Numbered from the stretch's first letter, positions 1 through 8,235 are shown. The stretch: DNA of 14,867 bases from JBGZFC01 sp964346495 (GCA_964346495.1 CAYFUW010000054.1:1-14867), one strand, 5' to 3'. A program made the numbers and translations. Notes: generated from the sequence alone by a model not told the origin.

Positions 1-1198
1 TGGTTGTAAGTCCTGTAGCAACAACTTCACCGTCTCTTGTAACAGTGTAAGTGTAATCATCCACCGGAGGTGCAGGTTCACCACTATAAATAATTACATC
101 ATCAATTAACATTGCAAGTTGTCCTTCGCAATTGAAATGACGGAAAGCCACATATTTTGTGCCTTCTGGAAGTTCAACTTCTTTTGCAATGCTTGCCAAT
201 CCGCTTGAGTAAACAACATGCTCTTCCATTACAATTTGGAAATCGGCTACGTCAGTTCCTGTAGAAGATGCACATACTGCATAATACTCATGACACCATT
301 CAGAGTTTGCCGGAGAGCCAACATTGTAGCTCACTTTTGTAGCTCCTTCAACTAATGGAGTTATTAAGTAGTTGTCGGGGGTTAAATCGAGATAGCTACC
401 ACCAGTGTCAATTGCTGATTCAGACATCATACATTGTGCACGTGTGCCACCTTCGGCTTTTTGTTCTCCAAAACTTTTACCTCCGGCATACCAAACCCAG
501 TTGTAACCATCACCGTCAGCATCAATTGTAGTCCAACCTTCAGGTAAATCACCTAAGTCGAAGCTTTCGTTTAATATAACGTCTCCCCTATTTGCAGGAG
601 CATCCCAAGTTAAATGAATGCTAGAGTCATAACCATGAACTTCAGCTTGAACGTTTGTAGCAGGTTCACATTCAACATCTCCACAGTCATGTTCTTCGAT
701 TCCGTAAGGAGCCAACGCGTTTACTATTGTGTTTGAACTATCTATGGGCCAAATGTCTTGTATCGCAATGTTTCTGTCGGGAGCAATTAAAATAAGCGTA
801 GGATAAGCAGGAATACCATAAGTTGAACAAACAGCCTCACCACCTCCATCTGTTCCAATTGTAGGATATTCAATGCCATAGGTATTTACCCAGTTCATTA
901 AGTTGGTGTTATTGTCTAATGGAGATATTTCCATAAAGAAAACCTCGTATTGGTTACATCCCAATTTTTCGTATGCTTGCTTAACGTATCCTACAGTGTT
1001 TTGACATGGTCCGCAAGTAGTAAAGAAGAAATCAATCAATACATATTGTCCACCATCCAAAATTTGGAATAAGTTAATTTCCTGACCATAAATATCCGTT
1101 ACAGTAAAGTCAACAGCAGTGTCTAAGTTTGTTCGTGCCTTTGATTGAAGTGAAAACATCACAAACAATAAAAGGGTGATTTGTACAATTTTTTTCAT
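1..1198 (-). CDS. Secreted thioredoxin-fold protein with gingipain-like adhesin module (3' end beyond window)
   Basis: The frame opens at ATG 1198 and is uninterrupted for 399 codons to the left edge, so the C-terminus is missing. Residues 1-21 form a signal peptide (MKK, hydrophobic core, SKA before the probable cut). Residues about 25-165 are a TlpA/AhpC-like thioredoxin domain: the active site TTCGPC has C62 and C65, and the cis-Pro loop reads GIPAYPT (about 129-134). A short linker with extra cysteines (DCGDVEC, about 171-177) leads to an Fn3-like strand (HLTWDAP) and then, at about 205-372, a choice-of-anchor J/cleaved-adhesin domain (NESFDLGDLPEGW, DNYLITP, AMLIDDVIIY). The last residues (DYTYTVTRDG) match the start of the next Fn3-like unit in gingipain/HagA-type proteins. 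Inference: a secreted or surface thiol-disulfide protein, possibly a T9SS cargo; the sorting domain would lie outside the window. The fold calls are firm; the redox role is inferred from CGPC. Confidence 0.88.
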   Translation of the reverse strand, partial: MKKIVQITLLLFVMFSLQSKARTNLDTAVDFTVTDIYGQEINLFQILDGGQYVLIDFFFTTCGPCQNTVGYVKQAYEKLGCNQYEVFFMEISPLDNNTNLMNWVNTYGIEYPTIGTDGGGEAVCSTYGIPAYPTLILIAPDRNIAIQDIWPIDSSNTIVNALAPYGIEEHDCGDVECEPATNVQAEVHGYDSSIHLTWDAPANRGDVILNESFDLGDLPEGWTTIDADGDGYNWVWYAGGKSFGEQKAEGGTRAQCMMSESAIDTGGSYLDLTPDNYLITPLVEGATKVSYNVGSPANSEWCHEYYAVCASSTGTDVADFQIVMEEHVVYSSGLASIAKEVELPEGTKYVAFRHFNCEGQLAMLIDDVIIYSGEPAPPVDDYTYTVTRDGEVVATGLTT

Positions 1199-1230
1199 TT
1201 GAAATATTAATTAATTGATTAATAATTTTG

Positions 1231-1238
1231 TAAATATA
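1231..1238 (-). promoter_or_regulatory. Possible -7 element of the thioredoxin-adhesin gene
   Basis: On the minus strand this reads TATATTTA, one base off the Bacteroidota -7 consensus TAnnTTTG. It lies 32 bases upstream of the ATG, implying a short leader. No TTTG is visible at the usual upstream distance, so the call is tentative. Confidence 0.33.
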
Positions 1239-1678
1239 TCACTTTTTTTCCACTTGTTAATAAAAATTATTCATTTTAAGACAATTTAAGTATTAAATAG
1301 TAAAAATAACAATCAACAAAGCAGCGATTTAGAATAGTCATTTCGTTTTTGCTAATAATACAATAAGTATTGATTCTCAAATATTAAATATTGAGATTAC
1401 CAGCTTGTTATATTATGTCCAAAATCTTATTAATAAGCGACAAACATAGCTAACTACAATACTAATAATTTGCTTGATACTAATCATTATAATCGTTATT
1501 TTTCTCTTTGTTTATGAAGAATTAGCATAATTATAATCATTATATTACAAATTTATTTACCGATGGGTAATATTTCCACACATCAATAAGTTATATTGGA
1601 ATTACTCAAGTTTTTAATTTTTAGTAGTAAAAATAAAAAAAAGTGCTTTTTAATGTAAGAAATGAACTTAATTATTTG
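1239..1678. other. AT-rich intergenic region, no gene seen
   Basis: This stretch between two divergent genes has stops in all frames and no recognisable coding or RNA gene. It holds one inverted repeat at 1375-1396: TCTCA and ATATT on the left pair with AATAT and TGAGA on the right, with one bulged A. It also holds loosely repeated AATCATTATAA-like words at about 1480-1545. Nothing else can be assigned. Confidence 0.6.
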
Positions 1679-1686
1679 TATCTTTG
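1679..1686 (+). promoter_or_regulatory. -7 promoter element of the M3 peptidase gene
   Basis: The site reads TATCTTTG, an exact match to the Bacteroidota TAnnTTTG element. No clear TTTG lies 19-21 bases upstream; that stretch is only T-rich. Transcription would start near 1692, giving a leader of about 150 bases, long enough to hold the two inverted repeats at 1702-1732 and 1749-1772. Confidence 0.55.
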
Positions 1687-1701
1687 TTGAATTATAAAAA
1701 T

Positions 1702-1732
1702 CAAACCTTAGAGAAAATGTCTCGAAAGTTTG
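1702..1732 (+). promoter_or_regulatory. Leader hairpin 1 upstream of the M3 peptidase gene
   Basis: CAAAC (1702-1706) pairs with GTTTG (1728-1732), TT with AA (1725-1726), and GAGA (1711-1714) with TCTC (1720-1723). There are two symmetrical single-base mismatches and a 5-base loop. It begins about 10 bases after the predicted transcription start and is not followed by a T-run, so it is not an intrinsic terminator. Its function is unknown. Confidence 0.4.
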
Positions 1733-1748
1733 ACAGCATTTTCATTTT

Positions 1749-1772
1749 ATATCCTATAATATTATGGGATAT
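1749..1772 (+). promoter_or_regulatory. Leader palindrome 2 upstream of the M3 peptidase gene
   Basis: A 24-base palindrome with arms ATATCCTATAAT and ATTATGGGATAT. Every position pairs if one T-G pair is allowed. In RNA it would fold as a hairpin with a small AU loop; in DNA it could be a protein-binding site. It lies 68 bases before the start codon. I do not recognise it as a known riboswitch. Confidence 0.4.
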
Positions 1773-1839
1773 GATGTTGAAATGTTTTTACTTTTGAGCC
1801 ATCTCGTGAATTTTATTTATAAACATAATATTTTTTAAG

Positions 1840-3957
1840 ATGAGAAAATTAACATTTATTCTATTTGCAGCTATGATTCTTTTCGCCTGCACAAACAGCA
1901 AAACTGATGGTAATAAAGAGAAAGGTTCTATCTTCTTTACCGAGTTCGACACACAATTTGGAATGCCACCATTCGATCAAATCGAGTTTGACGATTTCAA
2001 GCCCGCATTTTTGAAAGGAATGGAAGTTCAGGCACAAGAAATTGATTCAATCGTGAACAATCCGGAGGAGCCAACATTTGAAAACACTATCGTAGCATTA
2101 GACAACAGCGGTGCAATTTTGACGAGAGTATCGCGCGTATTTTACGGACTTAGCGGTGCCGAAACAAACGATGATATTCAGGCACTTTCTGAAGAGTTAT
2201 CTCCACTATTGTCGGAGCACAGTGATAATATCAATCTGAATGAGAAACTTTTCGCAAGAATTAAAACTGTGTATGATAACAAAGACAATCTAAATCTTAC
2301 TACTGAGCAAGCTCGTTTGTTAGACATCTATTACAAAGGTTTTGTTCGTTCAGGTATTATGCTTGAAGAAGATGCAAAAGCGAGACTTCGTGAGATTAAC
2401 AAAGAGTTGTCTTCATTATCACTTCGTTATGGAAACAATCTTTTGAAAGAGACTAACGATTTCAAACTTATCATTTCTGACGAGAAAGATTTAGCAGGAC
2501 TTCCCGAAGGAGTAATCGTTGCAGCAGCAATTACAGCTAAAGACGAAGGTCAGGAAGGAAAATGGGTGTTTACACTTCAAAAACCAAGCTGGTTGCCATT
2601 CTTGCAATATGCCGATAACAGAGACTTGCGCGAAAAATTGTACAAAGCTATGTACAATCGTGGTGACAACGACAATGAAAATGATAACAAAAAAATTATC
2701 AATGATATTGTAAATCTAAGAATCGAAAGAGCTCAACTTCTTGGTTATAAATCTCATGCTGATTATATTCTGGAAGAAAATATGGCTAAAAACTCAGGGA
2801 ATGTATATAAACTTCTTAATGATGTTTGGAAATATGCACTTCCACAAGCTAAAAAAGAGGCAGCTGAACTTCAGGCTATGATTGATGCGGAAGGTGGAAA
2901 CTTCAAGTTAGAGTCTTGGGACTGGTTCTATTACACAGAAAAACTACGTCAACAGAAATATGCTCTTAACGAAGAGGAGACAAAACCATACTTCAAAATG
3001 GAAAATGTACGCGAAGGTGTATTTATGGTAGCTAACAAATTGTATGGTTTGACATTTAAGAAATTAGAAAATGTTCCTGTTTATCATCCCGAAGTTGAAG
3101 CATACGAAGTAATAGATAAAGATGGTTCACACTTAGCAGTATTCTATACAGATTACTTCCCACGTGCCGGTAAAAGAGCAGGTGCATGGATGAGCAGCTT
3201 TAGAGGTCAAAAAGTATTGAATGGTGAAAATATTCGTCCACTTATATATAATGTTGGTAACTTTACACGCCCAACTAAAGATACTCCGTCACTATTAACA
3301 TTAGACGAAGTTGAAACTCTATTCCACGAATTTGGTCACGCACTACACGGCATGCTATCTAATGTAACTTACGGAGGTGTTTCAGGAACAAGTGTTTCTC
3401 GCGACTTTGTGGAACTTCCATCTCAAGTGTTAGAGCACTGGGCATTCCATCCTGAAGTTTTAAAACTTTATGCAAAACATTATGAAACAGGTGAAGTTAT
3501 ACCTGATGCATTAATTGAGAAAATAGACGCGGCTTCTAAATTCAATATGGGATTCATCACCACTGAGTTTGTTGCAGCAGCTCTATTAGATATGAATTAT
3601 CATACATTAACAGAAAAACAAGATATCAACGTTCGCGAATTTGAGAAAAATGCTATGGATAAAATCGGTCTTATCAGCGAGATAATTCCACGTTACCGCA
3701 GTACATATTTCTCACACATATTTAGTGGTGGTTATTCATCAGGATACTACGCTTATATGTGGGCAGAAGTTCTGGATGCAGATGCTTTCCAGCCATTTGT
3801 TGAAAAAGGCGTATTTGATGAAGCTACAGCTACTTCGTTCCGCGAAAATATACTTTCGAAAGGTAACTCGGACGATCCGATGAATCTTTACATTAAATAC
3901 AGAGGTGCAGAACCGAACCCAATCTATTTGTTGAAAAACAGAGGTTTCGTAAACTAA
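1840..3957 (+). CDS. dcp: Lipoprotein peptidyl-dipeptidase, M3 metallopeptidase family (Dcp type)
   Basis: A 705-residue zinc peptidase expected to release dipeptides from peptide C-termini in the cell envelope. The N-terminus is a lipoprotein signal (MRKLTF, hydrophobic stretch, lipobox LFAC with lipidated C17), unlike the cytoplasmic E. coli Dcp. No clear surface-export motif follows the cysteine, so a periplasm-facing location is likely. Zinc ligands are visible: HEFGH with H496 and H500 and catalytic E497, and E525 in the DFVELPSQ motif 29 residues after H496. The family's substrate-binding loop GGYSSGYYAYMW follows near residue 630. The length matches full-length Dcp proteins (about 680-710), with no truncation. 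The ATG at 1840 is chosen because it directly begins the lipoprotein signal. The gene stands alone between its own promoter and a strong terminator. Dcp rather than oligopeptidase A is favoured by the GYYAYMWAEV region and overall similarity. Confidence 0.93.
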   Translation: MRKLTFILFAAMILFACTNSKTDGNKEKGSIFFTEFDTQFGMPPFDQIEFDDFKPAFLKGMEVQAQEIDSIVNNPEEPTFENTIVALDNSGAILTRVSRVFYGLSGAETNDDIQALSEELSPLLSEHSDNINLNEKLFARIKTVYDNKDNLNLTTEQARLLDIYYKGFVRSGIMLEEDAKARLREINKELSSLSLRYGNNLLKETNDFKLIISDEKDLAGLPEGVIVAAAITAKDEGQEGKWVFTLQKPSWLPFLQYADNRDLREKLYKAMYNRGDNDNENDNKKIINDIVNLRIERAQLLGYKSHADYILEENMAKNSGNVYKLLNDVWKYALPQAKKEAAELQAMIDAEGGNFKLESWDWFYYTEKLRQQKYALNEEETKPYFKMENVREGVFMVANKLYGLTFKKLENVPVYHPEVEAYEVIDKDGSHLAVFYTDYFPRAGKRAGAWMSSFRGQKVLNGENIRPLIYNVGNFTRPTKDTPSLLTLDEVETLFHEFGHALHGMLSNVTYGGVSGTSVSRDFVELPSQVLEHWAFHPEVLKLYAKHYETGEVIPDALIEKIDAASKFNMGFITTEFVAAALLDMNYHTLTEKQDINVREFEKNAMDKIGLISEIIPRYRSTYFSHIFSGGYSSGYYAYMWAEVLDADAFQPFVEKGVFDEATATSFRENILSKGNSDDPMNLYIKYRGAEPNPIYLLKNRGFVN

Positions 3958-3977
3958 AATATAGACCATAAATTTTT

Positions 3978-4021
3978 ATTATCGTCAGGTTATCTAAAAA
4001 ATAATCTGACGATAATTTTTT
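3978..4021 (+). terminator. Intrinsic terminator after the M3 peptidase gene
   Basis: A perfect 11-base stem (ATTATCGTCAG with CTGACGATAAT) extends inward by five more pairs, including one G-T, to a 7-base loop. It is followed by six T residues (4016-4021). The other strand has no T-run, so it acts for the plus strand only. Confidence 0.93.
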
Positions 4022-4047
4022 GTTGATGATGAAAAAGTGTATATTTG
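4019..4047 (+). promoter_or_regulatory. secDF promoter
   Basis: The -7 element TATATTTG (4040-4047) matches TAnnTTTG exactly and is followed by CAC, a context often seen at strong Bacteroidota promoters. A TTTG at 4019-4022 lies 17 bases upstream, slightly closer than the usual 19-21, and overlaps the T-run of the preceding terminator. Transcription would start near 4053, leaving a leader of about 115 bases. Confidence 0.7.
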
Positions 4048-4168
4048 CACGCTAAAATGACTGTTGTTGAAAAAGATAGTTATAAATTAATTTTCTTTTT
4101 AAGAGCAATGGTTTGATATACAATTAATTATTTTAAAAAAAATAGAATAACAAAAAAGTAATATTGAA

Positions 4169-7120
4169 ATGCAAAACAAAGGATTTATTAGAGTTTTTGC
4201 GATCTTGCTAACACTTATTTGTTTGTTTTATCTGTCTTTCACAATAGTAGGCAGACATTACAACAAAAAAGCGGAAGAGTATGCAAAGGGAAACTTAGAA
4301 TTGAAAAATCAGTATCTTGATTCACTTTCTACAGAAAAAGTGTATCTCAGTTACACATTAAAACAAGTTCGCGAAAAAGAAATCGGTTTAGGTCTTGACC
4401 TAAAAGGCGGTATGAACGTGATAGTGGAAATGGACGTTGCCCAACTTCTAAAAGCTTTAGCTAACACAGATGACCCGGATTTTAACAACGCCTTACAAGA
4501 AACCATTATACAAAACAAAAAAGGGACTACTTCTGACTTTGTAACTCTTTTTAAACAAAACTACGAAAAAATAAATCCAACAGGTAAACTGGCAAATATT
4601 TTCAGTATTACCATGAGCGACCGAATAAGTCCTAATGCTACAAATGACGAGGTAATCGCGGTTTTGAGAAAAGAGGTATCAAGTTCGGCGGAGAACTCGT
4701 TCAACGTACTTCGTACACGTATCGACCGTTTCGGTGTGGTAGCTCCAAATATTCAACGCTTAGATCAGGCAGAGCGTATCTTAATTGAGATGCCGGGTAT
4801 TACAGAACCCGAGCGTGTTAGAAATCTATTGCAAGGTAGTGCTAACCTGGAGTTTTGGAAAACATATAACGTAAACGAATTAGGTATATACTTCAACGAA
4901 GTAAACCAAAAATCGGCTGAATATGCTTTAGCAAAAAGAGGTGAATTGCAAGCTGAAAAAGATACTACTGCACAAGAAACAGAAGTAGCAGAAGTAACAG
5001 AGAGTACAGACTTAACTGTTGACTCTCTTTTAGCAGCAACTGATTTATTGCAAGAACCTACTATTGAAGAGGAAGAAACAGTTGAAATTACAAAAAGCTT
5101 TATCGAATATTTCAATCAACCATATTTTGCAATGTCAGGAGCAAGTGGTCCAATCGTAGGTATTGCATCTAAGCTTGACACTGCTGAAGTAAATGCAATT
5201 CTTAACAAATATAGAGGTTTATTCCCTGCTGATGTTAACTTCAAATGGGGTTTCAAAGCGATAGACGCACGTGAAACTTATTTTGAACTATATGCTCTTA
5301 AAGGTGACGGAACAAAACGCGGTCCTGCATTGGATGGTGATGTTGTTGTGAATGCGAAAGCAGACCAGGGACAACAAGGTTCTGCATGGGAAGTAAGCAT
5401 GTCGATGAACTCATCGGGTGCAAGCAGATGGGCAACTATTACCGGAGCTGAAAAAGGAAACTCTATTGCAATCGTATTGGACGGATATGTATATTCTGCA
5501 CCACGAGTAAACGATAGAATCGAAGGTGGACGTTCATCTATCAGTGGTAATTTTACACCTGATGAAGCACGTGACTTGGAAAACGTATTGAAATCTGGTA
5601 AAATGAAAGCCGGTGTACGTATTGTACAAGAAGACGTTGTAGGTCCTTCTCTTGGTCAAGAGGCTATTAAGGACGGATTTATTTCATTCGTTATTGCTCT
5701 GTTAGTGCTATTTACTTTTACATGTCTGTTGTATGGTATCATACCGGGTATGGTTATTAATAGCGCGTTGTTACTTAACTTCTTCTTCACGTTAGGTATA
5801 TTAGCAGCATTCCAGGCAGTACTTACTCTACCGGGTATCGCGGGTATGATTTTGTCACTTGCTATGGCTGTGGACGCTAACGTACTTATCAATGAACGTA
5901 TTAAGGAAGAGTTGGCAGCAGGTAAAACGCTTAGAAAAGCGTTGGAAGATGGTTATAAAAATGCGTTCTCTGCTATTTTCGACTCTAACGTTACAACTGT
6001 TATTACGGGTATTATACTTGCTATATTCGGAACAGGACCTATCAAAGGTTTCGCAGTTACGTTGATTATTGGTATTGGTGTATCATTCTTGACAGCTGTA
6101 TTCTTAACTCGTATGGTTTATGAATTCATGTTAGATAGAGGAAAATGGCAAAACTTAACTTTCAGTACAGGTTTCTCAAGAGCTATATTTGGTGAATACA
6201 ATTTCGATTTTATCAAAAATAGTAAAAAAGTTATAACTGCTATTGGAATATTTGTGGTAGTTAGTGTTGCGTCACTATTTATTCTGAAATTAAATGCAGG
6301 TATCGACTTTACCGGAGGACGTAATTATATAGTTAGATTTGACCAACCTGTAAAAACAGGCGAAATTGAAGAGACACTTCAACCTCTATTAGATGGTTCG
6401 GCACAAGTAATTACAATTGGTTCAAGCAATCAGGTTAGAATTTCTACAAACTACATGATAGAAGATCAGAGTCCTGATGTTGAAGAGCAAATAATAGCAA
6501 TATTAGGTGAAGGTTTGAAAGATTATATTACACCGGGTAACACTATTATGGACCATATCCAAAGTTCACAAAAGGTGGGACCAAGCGTTGCTGAAGATAC
6601 AATGAAGAATGCTTCATTATCTCTTTTAATCGCGCTTATCTGTATGGGTATCTATATCTTTGTGAGATTCCGCAATTGGGCATTCTCTGTAGGTACTGTT
6701 GCTGCATTGGCTGTTGACGCGTTCTCGGTAATTGGACTATATTCTCTGTTGTGGAAAATTATGCCATTCTCTATGGAGATTGACCAAACATTCGTTGCCG
6801 CAATTCTAACTATTGTGGGTTACTCTATCAACGACAAGGTGGTTGTGTTTGACCGTTTCCGCGAGATGCATCAACTATATCCAAAACGTGAACTGCGCTC
6901 GCTATTCAACGAATCTATGAACGCTGTAATAGCACGTACAATTAATACCGGATTGAGTACAATACTTGTTATTATCGTAATCTTACTTTTAGGTGGTGAT
7001 GCGGTTAGAAGTTTCGTATTTGCTATGTTAATAGGGGTAGTTGTTGGTACAATAACCAGCTTGTTCTTAGCTTCACCGGTAGCATACTCTATTATGAAAA
7101 AACGTGAAGTGAAAGAGTAA
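4169..7120 (+). CDS. secDF: Protein translocase subunit SecDF (SecD-SecF fusion)
   Basis: A 983-residue inner-membrane protein that uses the proton gradient to pull proteins out of SecYEG on the periplasmic side. SecD half: TM1 at about 7-27, the GLGLDLKGGMNVIVEMD motif (73-89), the large periplasmic domain, then five TMs at about 503-650 with AMAVDANVLINERI (D569 is the proton-path Asp of SecD). SecF half: TM at about 689-707, the LNAGIDFTGGRNYIV motif (708-722), and five TMs at about 815-965 with GYSINDKVVVFDRFREM (D889, D895, R897). Fused SecDF proteins of Bacillus and Thermus are about 735-740 residues. The extra length here is mostly in the SecD periplasmic region, including an acidic low-complexity segment at about 260-307. 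All key residues are present. It is a single-gene transcription unit with its own promoter and terminator. Confidence 0.97.
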   Translation: MQNKGFIRVFAILLTLICLFYLSFTIVGRHYNKKAEEYAKGNLELKNQYLDSLSTEKVYLSYTLKQVREKEIGLGLDLKGGMNVIVEMDVAQLLKALANTDDPDFNNALQETIIQNKKGTTSDFVTLFKQNYEKINPTGKLANIFSITMSDRISPNATNDEVIAVLRKEVSSSAENSFNVLRTRIDRFGVVAPNIQRLDQAERILIEMPGITEPERVRNLLQGSANLEFWKTYNVNELGIYFNEVNQKSAEYALAKRGELQAEKDTTAQETEVAEVTESTDLTVDSLLAATDLLQEPTIEEEETVEITKSFIEYFNQPYFAMSGASGPIVGIASKLDTAEVNAILNKYRGLFPADVNFKWGFKAIDARETYFELYALKGDGTKRGPALDGDVVVNAKADQGQQGSAWEVSMSMNSSGASRWATITGAEKGNSIAIVLDGYVYSAPRVNDRIEGGRSSISGNFTPDEARDLENVLKSGKMKAGVRIVQEDVVGPSLGQEAIKDGFISFVIALLVLFTFTCLLYGIIPGMVINSALLLNFFFTLGILAAFQAVLTLPGIAGMILSLAMAVDANVLINERIKEELAAGKTLRKALEDGYKNAFSAIFDSNVTTVITGIILAIFGTGPIKGFAVTLIIGIGVSFLTAVFLTRMVYEFMLDRGKWQNLTFSTGFSRAIFGEYNFDFIKNSKKVITAIGIFVVVSVASLFILKLNAGIDFTGGRNYIVRFDQPVKTGEIEETLQPLLDGSAQVITIGSSNQVRISTNYMIEDQSPDVEEQIIAILGEGLKDYITPGNTIMDHIQSSQKVGPSVAEDTMKNASLSLLIALICMGIYIFVRFRNWAFSVGTVAALAVDAFSVIGLYSLLWKIMPFSMEIDQTFVAAILTIVGYSINDKVVVFDRFREMHQLYPKRELRSLFNESMNAVIARTINTGLSTILVIIVILLLGGDAVRSFVFAMLIGVVVGTITSLFLASPVAYSIMKKREVKE

Positions 7121-7147
7121 TTATATTGAGAATATATATTTAATAAT

Positions 7148-7196
7148 AAAAGGACTGTCTCAGTAGTGAATATTACATTTGAGATAGTCCTTTTTC
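7148..7196 (+). terminator. Intrinsic terminator after secDF
   Basis: AAAAGGACTGTCTCA (7148-7162) pairs with TGAGATAGTCCTTTT (7180-7194), 15 pairs with one G-T, followed by a T-rich run. The minus-strand reading also ends in T-rich sequence (TTTTATTATT), so some bidirectional activity is possible, although no minus-strand gene lies nearby. Confidence 0.92.
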
Positions 7197-7209
7197 TTTT
7201 CTATATATG
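7178..7209 (+). promoter_or_regulatory. Candidate promoter of the interrupted T9SS cargo gene
   Basis: TTTG (7178-7181), 20 bases, then TATATATG (7202-7209), which has one mismatch to TAnnTTTG. The upstream element lies inside the right arm of the secDF terminator. The start would fall near 7215, about 38 bases before the ATG. Confidence 0.45.
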
Positions 7210-7252
7210 CAACATATTATTTAATTTTCAATAACTTATAAATATTACAATT

Positions 7253-8221
7253 ATGAAAAAGAAATTATCTTATTTACTATTGTTATTTGCAGGCATTTCT
7301 ATGTCGCTTTTCTCTCAAGTTCAAAACAGAGAGGCTGATCCTTCAGTTGATATTACGCTTATTGAAGTCGGAACAACTACAATGAAATTGCATTTCGAAC
7401 CAAATGAAACTTGCGAGTATTATTTCGTACAATGTCCGGCCGGAGATATGGAGATGTTTGCAGGAATGTTTGGAGTTTCCATAGATGAGCTTGTTACAAT
7501 GTGGGGGATAAAGTAAACTGAAGCAGCTGACTATGAATATACAGGTTTGGCTGCAGGTACGGAATATGAAATTTATGCCAGACCATATGGAGCAGGAGAC
7601 GCTCCATTTCCGCTTGTTATGATTAAAGCTACAACCGAAACGGGTGGAGGAGAAGGTGTCTCACAGATAACAATCGAATTGTCGAATATTACATCTAATT
7701 CTGTAATAATGACTACAACACCTAATGCCGAAACAGCTGTTTACTACAACGGAATTGCCGAGTTGTCTTTGGTTGAAGAGTTGGGATTGGATAGTGTAAT
7801 GACTCTTATTATAGAGAAAGATTATGCTCTTTATGATGTGGATGTATGGGAGTGGTTAGATTTGAAAGAAGATACAAAATATAAAGCAATGGCAAGAGGT
7901 AAAAACGCAAATGGTGAGTGGGGAGATATTATAGCAGAAGACTTTTCAACATTACCAACGGCTATAGAAGAAGTTTCGGCTAACAAAGACTTTAGAATCT
8001 ATCCGAATCCTTCCGATGGAAACTTTACATTGACTTCTAAACCAGATAAAAAGTTATCGGGAAAACTAATCGACTCAACCGGAAAACATCTGCAAAATAT
8101 TGAAATTAATGCAGGAGAAAATGCGTTTTCTTTCAGTCATCTTAGCCGAGGCATATATTGGTTGATAATTAGTGACGATAATAGAACTATCACCACTGCA
8201 CCAATATTGATTGCGAAGTAA
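7253..8221 (+). pseudogene. T9SS-exported protein with two Fn3-like repeats, interrupted by an in-frame TAA
   Basis: ATG 7253 opens a 322-codon frame broken only by TAA at 7514-7516 (codon 88). The frame then continues without shift for 234 codons to the stop at 8221. Before the break: a Sec signal peptide (MKKKLSYLLLLF to about residue 21) and most of a first Fn3-like repeat. After it: the end of that repeat (YEYTGLAAGTEYEIYARPYG), a second similar repeat at about 138-235 (EWLDLKEDTKYKAMARGKN), and a type A T9SS sorting domain at 249-322 (IYPNPSDGNF, RGIYWLIIS). No ATG lies close after the stop, and the break falls inside a repeat, so two separate genes are unlikely. CAA or CAG (Gln) to TAA is the simplest change. 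It could be a recent pseudogene, a phase- or strain-specific loss, or a sequencing error. Without readthrough, only an 87-residue fragment lacking the sorting domain is made. The repeat family is not recognised. Confidence 0.85.
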
Positions 8222-8235
8222 ATATTGGCTATTCG

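Noticed and set aside
1840..1900. Surface-lipoprotein export signal after the lipidated cysteine of the M3 peptidase
   Set aside because: The residues TNSKTDGNKEK lack the clear acidic cluster of known Bacteroidota export signals.
7514..7516. Programmed recoding (selenocysteine or pyrrolysine) at the internal stop
   Set aside because: The codon is TAA, not TGA or TAG, and no recoding structure is visible; nonsense mutation or error is simpler.
7547..8221. Separate 224-codon gene with a TTG start
   Set aside because: It begins mid-domain, in the same frame as the upstream fragment, with no promoter or leader; it is the continuation of the interrupted gene.
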